Assembly (NCBI GenBank): GCA_016208485.1
Contig: JACQXY010000051.1
Coordinates: 1-37,497, forward strand
Direction of reading: 5' to 3'
Source of the DNA: Acidobacteriota bacterium
GTDB taxonomy: Bacteria > Actinomycetota > AC-67
Length of the DNA: 37,497 nt
Of the stretch, positions 18,478 through 25,503 are shown in pieces. Position 1 is the first letter of the stretch. Each line of letters starts with the position of its first letter. The notes under the pieces were generated by a model. It had not been told where the DNA came from. It worked only from the letters and a program-made list of their open reading frames with translations, and ran no database searches. The translations under genes and the position numbers were made by a program.

Positions 18478-18499
18478 GATGCTAGCAGCAAAGCATCAT
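18476..18499. promoter_or_regulatory. Operator-like inverted repeat at the vapB start
   Basis: ATGATGC (18476-18482) and GCATCAT (18493-18499) are perfect 7-bp arms around 10 nt, overlapping the first vapB start codons. Autorepression by the VapB ribbon-helix-helix, alone or with VapC, is the normal regulation of such modules, so this is the likely binding site. Confidence 0.5.
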
Positions 18500-18656
18500 T
18501 GTGGCCACCCGACAAGCTTGGGTGGAGCGGCAAGGAACGGTCGGTCTCGCCATCCTGGACAAGCGAAGCGTTTACGATCTATCTTCCTGCCTGGAGCGGC
18601 CGCCGCTGAGAGCCGTCCGGCTGGGGGATGGCGCGCGCGGCCCATGGAGGGGTCTC

Positions 18657-20402
18657 ATGCGCCTCTGCCGTCTCGCCGTCGCCGCGTGCGCGCTCGCGGC
18701 CCTGCTTGTTCCCGCTGCAGCGCGCGCGCACGAGGGCAACTACCCGGTGCTGCTCGTGCACGGGTGGACCTCCAGTGGCTCGACGTTCGACGAGATGATC
18801 CCGAAGCTCACGGCCCAGGGCCTCACCGTTCTCGATTGCGACTCGATCAAGTCGGGGATCCAGGCCCTCTCCTACGCGCCGACGAGCGGCTCGCAGCACC
18901 TCTCCTACCTCGCCGGCAAGATCCTTCAGCCGAAGATCGACTCCTGCCTGACGGCGAACGGCTACTCCACGAGCCAGAAGATCGACATCGTCGCGCACTC
19001 GATGGGCGGGCTCACCTCCCGGTTCCTGATCGAGAAGGGCGGCGCCGACGTCGATTACTGGAGCAGCTCGACCGGCTGGTACGGCGACGGGACGCCCGAC
19101 GTCTCGACGAAGTGGAAGGCCCAGGTCGACGACCTCGTCGTCCTCGGGACCCCGAACCACGGCACGATCCTCGCGTGGGTGCCCTCGACGCTTCCGGTGT
19201 TCGGAGTGTGGAACTCGACCGGCGCCGACATGCGTCCCGGCTCGAAGTTCCTGAGCCTGATGGGGTCCGCCGAGCCGGCGGGCGAGGGCTATACCTGCGT
19301 CGGGGGCGACCCCTGGTACTTGCAGGCGCCCCAGTACGACTTCGACGGTGACGGCGTGAGCCACGGGTTCGACGGCGTCGTCCCGGCGGAGTCGCCGTTC
19401 CTCACCGGATGCGACAACAACCTGGTCGGCTCGAACCATTCCGGGCTCCGGACCGACGACGCGCCGATCGACCTGGTGATCTCCGCGCTCGGCTTCACCT
19501 CGAGCCAGACCGGCCTCGGCGGCGCGAACCTCGCCGGTCAGGCGACGATCCGGCTCGAGTACGCGAACATCGTCCAGGACCACGACAACGGCACCACCGA
19601 CGAGTTCCGCTTCGACGTCTCCGTGGACCCCGACGGCGGCAACGACGGCTACCAGCTCGTCCAGACGCTCTCCTACAACCGCGACGCTCCGTTCACCCAG
19701 GACTGGGGGAACTCCGGACCCGGGACCTCGGTCGCGGTCAACATCCCCGGCACGAGCCCCCGCATGGACGTGAAGGTGCGCGTCTGGGAGGACGACACCG
19801 GCTGGGGAGGCGGGCAGGAGGCCGTGTCCACCCACTACTTCACGAACATCACCCAGTCCGAGGACATCGACGGCCTGGAGAACGTGACGGCGACCGCCGC
19901 GGACGCGAAGGGCGGCACGAACACGCTCAAGGTCTCGGTGAACGGCGTCACGAACGATCCCGGCAAGACCCGGCTCATGACCTTCGGGCTCGACAAGGCA
20001 TACATCCAGGACAACCACGATTGCTGCGGGCTGAACGGCGAGGTGCAGTTCACGGCGCACGCCGGCCGGAAGAGCTTCACGAGCACGTTCTACCGCGGGG
20101 ATGCCGGCAGCGGCACGCATTACTCCCGTACCGACAACGCATGGGTGAACATCGGCACCGACGCGAAGAACAACGGTTCAGTGGAGAGCGAGACGATCTG
20201 GAAGGTGCGCCTGCTGAACGACTCCACGTACCACTTCGACGTCGAGTACTGGGAGGACGACGGGGGCTGGTCGGGGCGCGACGGCGGCAACCAGTATTAC
20301 AAGGAAGGCACGGTCTCCGCGCAGGCCGCCGGGCGGGTGAACTACACCGGGACCGCGCACGCCGACTGGGACGTCTACATGTACATCGTGACGGAGGGAT
20401 AG
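18657..20402 (+). CDS. Secreted lipase with duplicated C-terminal beta domains
   Basis: 581 residues. The signal peptide is residues 1-24 (MRLCRLAVAACALAALLVPA, cut after ARA). The alpha/beta-hydrolase domain follows: VLLVHGWTSSGSTFDEMIPK (oxyanion), nucleophile Ser115 in DIVAHSMGGLTSRF, VVLGTPNHGT typical of bacterial triacylglycerol lipases, and a likely catalytic His in VGSNHSGLRTDD. Two C-terminal domains (~285-395 and ~405-560) appear to be a duplication: one carries VKVRVWEDDTGWGGGQ, the other FDVEYWEDDGGWSGRDGG. These may bind lipid droplets, calcium or the cell wall. ATG at 18657 has GGAGGGG 5 nt upstream, and a TATCTT box is at 18580-18585. It secretes to hydrolyse external esters, feeding the acyl-CoA genes encoded nearby (inference). 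Confidence 0.88.
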   Translation: MRLCRLAVAACALAALLVPAAARAHEGNYPVLLVHGWTSSGSTFDEMIPKLTAQGLTVLDCDSIKSGIQALSYAPTSGSQHLSYLAGKILQPKIDSCLTANGYSTSQKIDIVAHSMGGLTSRFLIEKGGADVDYWSSSTGWYGDGTPDVSTKWKAQVDDLVVLGTPNHGTILAWVPSTLPVFGVWNSTGADMRPGSKFLSLMGSAEPAGEGYTCVGGDPWYLQAPQYDFDGDGVSHGFDGVVPAESPFLTGCDNNLVGSNHSGLRTDDAPIDLVISALGFTSSQTGLGGANLAGQATIRLEYANIVQDHDNGTTDEFRFDVSVDPDGGNDGYQLVQTLSYNRDAPFTQDWGNSGPGTSVAVNIPGTSPRMDVKVRVWEDDTGWGGGQEAVSTHYFTNITQSEDIDGLENVTATAADAKGGTNTLKVSVNGVTNDPGKTRLMTFGLDKAYIQDNHDCCGLNGEVQFTAHAGRKSFTSTFYRGDAGSGTHYSRTDNAWVNIGTDAKNNGSVESETIWKVRLLNDSTYHFDVEYWEDDGGWSGRDGGNQYYKEGTVSAQAAGRVNYTGTAHADWDVYMYIVTEG

Positions 20403-20876
20403 ATGGCGCGGGCGGGATCGCGTCCCGGAGCGCGCTTGTCGAGGCGCACGTGACAGCAATCTCTTCCACATGGTAGGGATGCTTCAGGCTTCACGCTGCG
20501 CTGAATTGCAAGGGGGCAAGGGCCGAACCTCCCCCAGCGCCCGAGGAGGGACTGCCCCGCACGGCCTTCACTGTGGTCGGCGTCAAGGCTGCTGGCCGGT
20601 CTGGCTGGATCCGCCCGCCAGCCCCGGCGTTGCTTGCAGCGGGGCGGTCAGGCCGCCGCCGCGCTGGATGAGCGGCTCGACGGGTGAGAGCTGACGCGGC
20701 CCCAGGGTGGCTTGAGAGAAGACCTCTTGAACGGGCTGCGGCCGGACCCCGACACCTTGATGTGGGTCCCGCACCGGGAAGTACCACAACGGCTTGGGCT
20801 CGTGGCCGAATCCGCAGGCTTGAGGTGGGTGTAGCGGGTTCCCACTGAAGTACTACGGTACGTCGCAGGACTCGGA
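20403..20876. other. Intergenic stretch of ~470 nt with a possible decayed gene
   Basis: No intact gene was found. In one plus-strand frame the segment 20688-20834 reads like protein (GLREDLLNGLRPDPDTLMWV, then PHREVPQRLGLVAESAGLRW) and is preceded in the same frame by QAAAALDERLDG and an in-frame TGA at 20685-20687. This could be the tail of a decayed gene of unknown family. The rest has no recognisable content. Confidence 0.3.
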
Positions 20877-20882
20877 TACTCT
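20877..20882 (+). promoter_or_regulatory. -10 box for the 311-aa gene
   Basis: TACTCT, 22 nt before the GTG start at 20905, followed by a strong ribosome-binding site (GGGAGGAGG). No convincing -35 box was seen. Confidence 0.4.
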
Positions 20883-20904
20883 TCGCCTGGGAGGAGGTGT
20901 CGCG

Positions 20905-21840
20905 GTGGCCGAATCGGGGGCAGGGGAGCGACCAGGAAGGTCGCATCTTGAGTTCGTGGTCCGGGGAGCCCCGTTTCCCGATGGGGAGATCCCCCTGCAC
21001 CGCCTTGCCCTGATCGCCGAACGAACGCAGGCGGTCGTCCAGCGGTTGGCGCGTTCGCTAACCGATCGCGGGACCCGAGGAAGGACGCCCCAGTTCATCG
21101 AGGCGGCGGCCGAGCTTCGGCTGATCGCGATCCGCGCGGGGAGCACAGTCCTCGAGATCGCGGGTCCCTCGTTCCAGGCCGAGCTTGATCTGGGCGAGGT
21201 GCCCGCCGGTGTCGGCACACAGGCGCTTGCGACACTGATCGGCGGGGTCGAGGCAGCCGCGGCGCAGTCCGCGTTGCCCGATGCCTTCGATGAGTTGTCG
21301 CGAGAGGCGTTTGTCGAATGGTTTCGTGCCTTCGAGGATGCGGAAGAGGTCGGAGTGCGGGGCACCGTGGGGGGAACGAGCTTCGAAACGAACATGGTCC
21401 CCAGAGGCGCGGGCGTGTACCTGGGGTCGGCGGCGATCCTGAAGGAGCGTACGGTTGATGCGGCACGCAGCGTCGAGGGCATCCTCTACGCGGTCAATCT
21501 TCACACGGGACTCTTCCGTCTCCAGGACGACGCAGGGCTCAGCATCACGGTGTCCAGCAGCCTCTCTCCAGACGAGGCCGCTCCGCTTCTGGGAAAGCGC
21601 GTGCGTGCGTCGGGAAGCGCACGGCGGGATGCAACCGGCCATCTTTCCATCGACGCAGTCGCGCTCGTTTCATCGGAAGGCATTCCCGGCCTGGATGCTT
21701 CGAAGTTCTTCGCCAGGACAGATCTCGACAGCCTCGTCGCGAACGTGACTCCCCTGGAGTCCGTCGGGAGTCTGGCGCTCGAAGATGTCACGGAGGATGA
21801 AGCTGAGGCCTTCCGGTCGGCTCTCGAGCGCCCGGCATGA
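20905..21840 (+). CDS. 311-aa protein of unknown function coupled to a PIN toxin
   Basis: I do not recognise the family. The N-terminal ~120 residues include HLEFVVRGAPFPDGEIPLHR, then LALIAERTQAVVQRLARSLT and ELRLIAIRAGSTVLEIAGPS. A helical, acidic middle follows (LPDAFDELSREAFVEWFRAF). The last third looks OB-fold-like: VEGILYAVNLHTGLFRLQDD, then LLGKRVRASGSARRDATGHL. No DNA-binding motif is evident. The GTG start has GGGAGGAGG upstream. The gene overlaps the next one (PIN toxin) by ATGA, a typical toxin-antitoxin arrangement. At 311 residues it is far larger than a normal antitoxin. It may be an antitoxin, or a protein whose expression is coupled to the toxin for another reason. Confidence 0.7.
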   Translation: MAESGAGERPGRSHLEFVVRGAPFPDGEIPLHRLALIAERTQAVVQRLARSLTDRGTRGRTPQFIEAAAELRLIAIRAGSTVLEIAGPSFQAELDLGEVPAGVGTQALATLIGGVEAAAAQSALPDAFDELSREAFVEWFRAFEDAEEVGVRGTVGGTSFETNMVPRGAGVYLGSAAILKERTVDAARSVEGILYAVNLHTGLFRLQDDAGLSITVSSSLSPDEAAPLLGKRVRASGSARRDATGHLSIDAVALVSSEGIPGLDASKFFARTDLDSLVANVTPLESVGSLALEDVTEDEAEAFRSALERPA

Positions 21841-22259
21841 CTGAGGCCGTTGTCGTCGATACGGGTGTCTTCAGCGCGAGCCTCGTTCCGCGTCCGAACT
21901 CCCTTGCCCCTCTCTACGAGCGCCACTTGGTGGGGCGTCCGCTGATCCTGTCCCCGCAGACCGTCGCGGAGATTCGATTTGGTGCCCTGCGCGGCGGATG
22001 GGGAGAGAGGCGACTCGAGCAGTTGGAAGGCCGACTGAGGCTCGCCGCGGTGGCGCCCTACGATGACGAGCTTGCCTGGACCTACGCGCGGCTTCGGCAC
22101 GCGTGCGTCAGTGCCGGCCATGCGCTCGGCGGAAAGCACCACGACGGCGATCGGTAGATCGCCGCGACGGCCATCCGCTACGGCGTCTCGCTCGTTTCCC
22201 ACGATCGGATCTTCGCCGGGGTGCCGGGTCTTCAACTGGTCACTGAACGGAGTCCGTAA
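21837..22259 (+). pseudogene. PIN-domain toxin interrupted by one in-frame TAG
   Basis: The frame starts with MTEAVVVDTGVFSASLVPRP, placing the first catalytic Asp at residue 9, and continues through ILSPQTVAEIRFGALRGGWG with the second acidic residue in TVAEIRFG. After GGKHHDGDR comes TAG (22155-22157); the same frame then reads IAATAIRYGVSLVSHDRIF and AGVPGLQLVTERSP to a TAA at 22257-22259. PIN proteins of this group normally read HDGDRWIAATA here, so the TAG stands exactly where a Trp codon (TGG) is expected: one G-to-A change. The last quarter, with the final catalytic Asp (VSHDRIF), is lost unless the stop is read through. Everything else is intact, so the lesion looks recent. Confidence 0.75.
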
Positions 22260-22313
22260 CACCGTGGCGCCTGCCGGCCCCCCTGGGGGGCACACAGCGA
22301 AATCTTGTCCGTG

Positions 22314-22345
22314 TTGACACCATGATGGCTGTAAGGCCATCATGG
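22314..22345 (+). promoter_or_regulatory. Promoter with 10-bp palindromic operator for vapBC
   Basis: TTGACA (22314-22319) is a consensus -35 box. Immediately after it CCATGATGGC (22320-22329) and GCCATCATGG (22336-22345) form a perfect inverted repeat with a 6-nt centre (TGTAAG), filling the spacer and the -10 region. Binding there would block RNA polymerase, as expected for VapB autorepression. The vapB start (22353) is only 7 nt beyond the palindrome. Confidence 0.65.
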
Positions 22346-22352
22346 TGGTATC

Positions 22353-22601
22353 TTGCTGCGTACCCAGGTCCAGTTCACGGAGGAGCAGGGGCGGCGCTTG
22401 CGCCGGCTCGCGGCCGAGATGGGCGTTTCGGTGTCCGAGCTGGTTCGAAGGGGCGTCGAGCTGCTGTTGCGCTCCGAGGAGGAGCCGCCGGGGGCCGACG
22501 TTCATGAGAGGGCGCTCGCGGCCGTCGGCCGGTTCCGGTCCGGTTGCCGGGACATCGCAGCGGAGCACGACCGGTATCTCGACGAGGCTTTCGGCGCGTG
22601 A
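22353..22601 (+). CDS. vapB: VapB-family ribbon-helix-helix antitoxin
   Basis: 82 residues from a TTG start. The RHH domain is LRTQVQFTEEQGRRLRRLAA, then EMGVSVSELVRRGVELLLRS. The tail (VHERALAAVGRFRSGCRDIA, then AEHDRYLDEAFGA) is the toxin-binding part typical of VapB partners. There is no ribosome-binding site in the short leader after the palindromic operator, suggesting a leaderless or nearly leaderless transcript. The stop overlaps the vapC start (GTGA). Confidence 0.88.
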   Translation: MLRTQVQFTEEQGRRLRRLAAEMGVSVSELVRRGVELLLRSEEEPPGADVHERALAAVGRFRSGCRDIAAEHDRYLDEAFGA

Positions 22602-23002
22602 CGGTCCTGGTCGATACCTCGGCCTTCTTCGCGCTCCTCGACGCCGACGACGAGCATCACGCGGATGCGGCTCCGGTGTGGCGTGATCTCGTGCTTGCCG
22701 ACGCGCCTCTGCTCACTCACAGCTACGTGCTTCTGGAGACCGTCGCGCTGCTTCAACGAAGGCTCGGCTTGGAGGCGGTGTCGGCCTTCCGGGACGACCT
22801 CCTTCATCCGGTGAGGTCCGTCTGGATCGATGAGGAGACGCACGAGCGGGCGATGGCGGCCCTGGTTGCCTCCGGCGACCGAGGCGTGAGCCTGGTCGAC
22901 CGGGTGAGCTTCGAAGTCATGCGCGCTCGGGGCATCCGCCGCGTCTTCGCCTTCGATCCCGACTTCGCGCGCGCGGGGTTCGAGGTCGTTCCAGGACCGT
23001 AG
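22598..23002 (+). CDS. vapC: VapC-family PIN-domain RNase toxin
   Basis: 134 residues starting at a GTG that overlaps the vapB stop. The PIN acidic residues are all present: Asp6 in TVLVDTSAFFALLDADDEHH, Glu in THSYVLLETVALLQRR, Asp in GVSLVDRVSFEVMRARGIRR, and Asp in FAFDPDFARAGFEVV. Length is normal. With the preceding antitoxin it forms an apparently intact VapBC module, in contrast with the broken PIN gene immediately upstream. Confidence 0.9.
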   Translation: MTVLVDTSAFFALLDADDEHHADAAPVWRDLVLADAPLLTHSYVLLETVALLQRRLGLEAVSAFRDDLLHPVRSVWIDEETHERAMAALVASGDRGVSLVDRVSFEVMRARGIRRVFAFDPDFARAGFEVVPGP

Positions 23003-23199
23003 GCCTGCACCCCCGACTCGAACGACCATTTACACATCGCGCCCCCGGGGGCAAGCGCGCTGGAGCGGGCGCGTCTTGGCCGGAACTGCTCGATTCGTGG
23101 GGCGCTCTGGGAAGGCCCCCCGGTCTCTTGCGGCGAATCTGGTAGGTGAATCACTGGGGACTCGCAAACGTGCCGAGCGCAGAACGAAAGGGGAACAGG

Positions 23200-23661
23200 A
23201 TGAGGCGTGCGATGCTGGTTGCGGTTGCGGCGACCCTGGCGGCCGCCGTCGTAGGCCCTGGGTCGGCCTTGGCACACCGGAGAGATGCGGAGAACTACAT
23301 CGGGGACGGAATTGGACCTGTGTGCACCGAGGAGTTTGGCGTCGGCGACGTCTGCTACGGCGGCGCGGTCTTCGATGTTTCGGCGGTCGCCGGTGGGTCG
23401 GTCTCCGCGGTTATCGCCATCGAGGATGACGTCTATGGCCCAACAGGAGGTTTCTACTGGTTCACGGGCAGCACGTACAACCTGCCCGGTTCCGCGGCAT
23501 TCTGCGGGACGAGCGATCCGGTCCAGATCCCCGAGGGTGTGAGTGCGTTGCGGGTCGAGTTGTACTCACCCCCCCCGGGGCAGACTGACTGTCTGAGGCC
23601 CGGCCCGGGGACGACCGGGATCATCACGGTCGACTACTTCACGGGGGGGTCGGGAGAATGA
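23200..23661 (+). CDS. Small secreted Cys-containing protein, unknown function
   Basis: 153 residues. The ATG at 23200 has GAAAGGGG 8-15 nt upstream. The signal peptide is residues 1-25 (MRRAMLVAVAATLAAAVVGP, then GSALA before HRRDAEN). The mature part has four cysteines (42, 52, 102, 131), enough for two disulfides, and beta-rich segments (GGAVFDVSAVAGGSVSAVIA, then GVSALRVELYSPPPGQ). It looks like a small secreted beta-sandwich. No family recognised. Its stop overlaps the start of the next secreted protein by ATGA, so the two are probably made together. Confidence 0.75.
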   Translation: MRRAMLVAVAATLAAAVVGPGSALAHRRDAENYIGDGIGPVCTEEFGVGDVCYGGAVFDVSAVAGGSVSAVIAIEDDVYGPTGGFYWFTGSTYNLPGSAAFCGTSDPVQIPEGVSALRVELYSPPPGQTDCLRPGPGTTGIITVDYFTGGSGE

Positions 23662-24122
23662 GGGCAACGCGAGTTCGAGGTCTCATGCTGGTCGCTGCCG
23701 TTGTGGCGGCAATCGCATCGCCAGCGCTCGGGGAACCGCCCGGGACCGGACCAGCCGCGGAGGGATGCGCCCCGGGGCTCGTGTCCGAGCCGGTTTCCGG
23801 CTACGGAGCCGCCTTCCGGATCGACTGCGACGGCGACTCGCTCGTCGGGCGAACCGGGGCCACGGCGGGAACTCCAGCGCTCGCGGGGACGTTGGGCGGA
23901 GCCACAGTGACCGGCACGAATGCCTGGGTGAGTGGGATTCCCGCGGCAGGCTCCGGGGGTCTTGGAAGAACCGGCGTCGTGGTGAACGGTGGCTGGGGCT
24001 ACTTCTGCGTTCTCGACCGCACGATCTGCCCTCATGACGTGTGGATTCCGTACTTCACGAGCCTGGGAGTCTGGGCCATCGGGGACTACACCTGCGTGAT
24101 CTCCTGGATGGGACTCTGCTGA
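23658..24122 (+). CDS. Small secreted protein with six cysteines, unknown function
   Basis: 154 residues. A signal peptide (MRATRVRGLMLVAAVVAAIA, cut after ALG) is followed by a Gly/Ala-rich mature chain with six cysteines at 37, 57, 117, 124, 146 and 154, enough for three disulfides, the last being the C-terminal residue. Aromatic residues are concentrated in the last third (GGWGYFCVLDRTICPHDVWI, then PYFTSLGVWAIGDYTCVISW). No family recognised. Coupled to the preceding secreted protein by ATGA. Confidence 0.7.
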   Translation: MRATRVRGLMLVAAVVAAIASPALGEPPGTGPAAEGCAPGLVSEPVSGYGAAFRIDCDGDSLVGRTGATAGTPALAGTLGGATVTGTNAWVSGIPAAGSGGLGRTGVVVNGGWGYFCVLDRTICPHDVWIPYFTSLGVWAIGDYTCVISWMGLC

Positions 24123-24251
24123 GCGGGCGTCCGTGCGACGAGTGGTAGCCCCGCCGGGTTCACCCCCCGCGGCGGGCAGTGCGACCGAGGGGGTGCTTGC
24201 CCCGGCCCGCGCGGGTGCGCACCGGAGTTCCCCATAGGCCCATCCGGCGTC

Positions 24252-24257
24252 TATCAT
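24252..24257 (+). promoter_or_regulatory. -10 box of the fatty-acid operon
   Basis: TATCAT ends 10 nt before the ATG at 24268, with no ribosome-binding site between, so transcription would start at or within ~4 nt of the start codon (leaderless or nearly so). Confidence 0.4.
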
Positions 24258-24267
24258 CGGCGGCGAC

Positions 24268-25503
24268 ATGACGACGACCGAGGCCGCACCGGAGATCCGC
24301 TCCTCCATCTTCTCACCCGAGCACGAGGTCCTGCGCGCGAGCGCGCGCGCCTTCATCGAGCGCGAGCTGGCGCCGCACGCCGACGAGTGGGAGGAGGCCG
24401 GGGACTTCCCCGACTGGGTTTTCGAGCGCGCCGGCGCTCAGGGGTTCCTCGGTCTGTCCTATCCCGAGGAGTACGGCGGGCAGGGCGGCGACTACCTCTC
24501 GTCGCTCGTCCTCAAAGAGGAGATGGCGCGCTGCGGGTCGGGCTCGGTCGGGATGGCGCTCGCCGTGCAGTCCGACATGGCGACCCCGCCGATCCTCAAG
24601 TACGGCACGGAGGAGCAGAAGCAGCGCTACCTCGTCCCGGCGATCAAGGGGACCCGCATCGCCTGCCTCGCCATTACCGAACCCGAAGCGGGGAGCGACG
24701 TCGCGAACGTGCAGACGACGGCGGTGCGCGACGGGTCCGAATGGGTCATCAACGGGCGCAAGATCTTCATCACGAACGGCTGTCGCGCCCACTTCTGCAC
24801 CCTCGTCGCGCGCACCGATCGAGGGTCGATCGATGATGCGGTAGGGCCGGAGGGGGTGAAGGCCTCATCGATCAACCCTCGCAAGCCGAGCGGCTACCAG
24901 GGGTTCTCGCTCTTCCTCGTGGACACCGACACCCCCGGCTGGCAGGTCGCGAAGCGCCTGAAGAAGCTCGGCATGCACGCCTCCGACACCGCGGAGATCG
25001 TGATCGAGGACTGTCGCGTGCCGGCGAACGCCCTCCTCGGCGAGGAGGGGAAGGGCTTCTACCAGATCATGTGGGAGTTGCAGGGCGAGCGGCTCGCCGG
25101 CGCGGCCGGCTCGGTCTCCGGCGCCCAGCTCATGTTCGACCGCGCGCTCGAGTACGCCAAGGAGCGCCACGCCTTCGGGAAGCCGATCGGCGCCAACCAG
25201 GCGATCTCTCACCGCCTCGCCGAGATGGCGACCGAGATCGAGGCCGCGCGCCAGCTCGTCTACGACGCGGCCTGGCGCCTGACCAAGGGCGAGTACCCGG
25301 TGAAAGAGATCTCGATGGCGAAGCTATACGGAGGGCTCGTCGCATGCCGGGTCGCGAACCACGCGATGCAGGTCTTCGGGGGAGCCTCCTACCTGATGGA
25401 TGTGCCGATCCAGCGCGCCTGGCGCGACGCCCGCCTCATCAGGATCGGCGGCGGGGCCGACGAGATCATGCGCGAGATCATCGCGAAGACGAGTGGGCTT
25501 TGA
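24268..25503 (+). CDS. Acyl-CoA dehydrogenase, first of the operon
   Basis: 411 residues. FAD enzyme of fatty-acyl-CoA oxidation; signatures include CLAITEPEAGSDVANVQTTA (~133-152), FITNGCRAHF, and the C-terminal GGASYLMDVPIQRAWRDARL. An insertion (~183-210, RTDRGSIDDAVGPEGVKASS) precedes YQGFSLFLVDTDTPGW. The usual catalytic Glu of the C-terminal motif is Asp378 here, while its neighbour at 25500 keeps Glu. Glu274 in LQGERLAGAAG is at the alternative position used by isovaleryl- and long-chain acyl-CoA dehydrogenases, so the enzyme may still be active with a different base. The 3' end overlaps the next dehydrogenase by TTGA. Confidence 0.92.
   Translation: MTTTEAAPEIRSSIFSPEHEVLRASARAFIERELAPHADEWEEAGDFPDWVFERAGAQGFLGLSYPEEYGGQGGDYLSSLVLKEEMARCGSGSVGMALAVQSDMATPPILKYGTEEQKQRYLVPAIKGTRIACLAITEPEAGSDVANVQTTAVRDGSEWVINGRKIFITNGCRAHFCTLVARTDRGSIDDAVGPEGVKASSINPRKPSGYQGFSLFLVDTDTPGWQVAKRLKKLGMHASDTAEIVIEDCRVPANALLGEEGKGFYQIMWELQGERLAGAAGSVSGAQLMFDRALEYAKERHAFGKPIGANQAISHRLAEMATEIEAARQLVYDAAWRLTKGEYPVKEISMAKLYGGLVACRVANHAMQVFGGASYLMDVPIQRAWRDARLIRIGGGADEIMREIIAKTSGL

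Noticed and set aside
23041..23052. GCCCCCGGGGGC palindrome
   Set aside because: A 12-bp GC-only palindrome without loop or U-run, likely chance in a GC-rich spacer.
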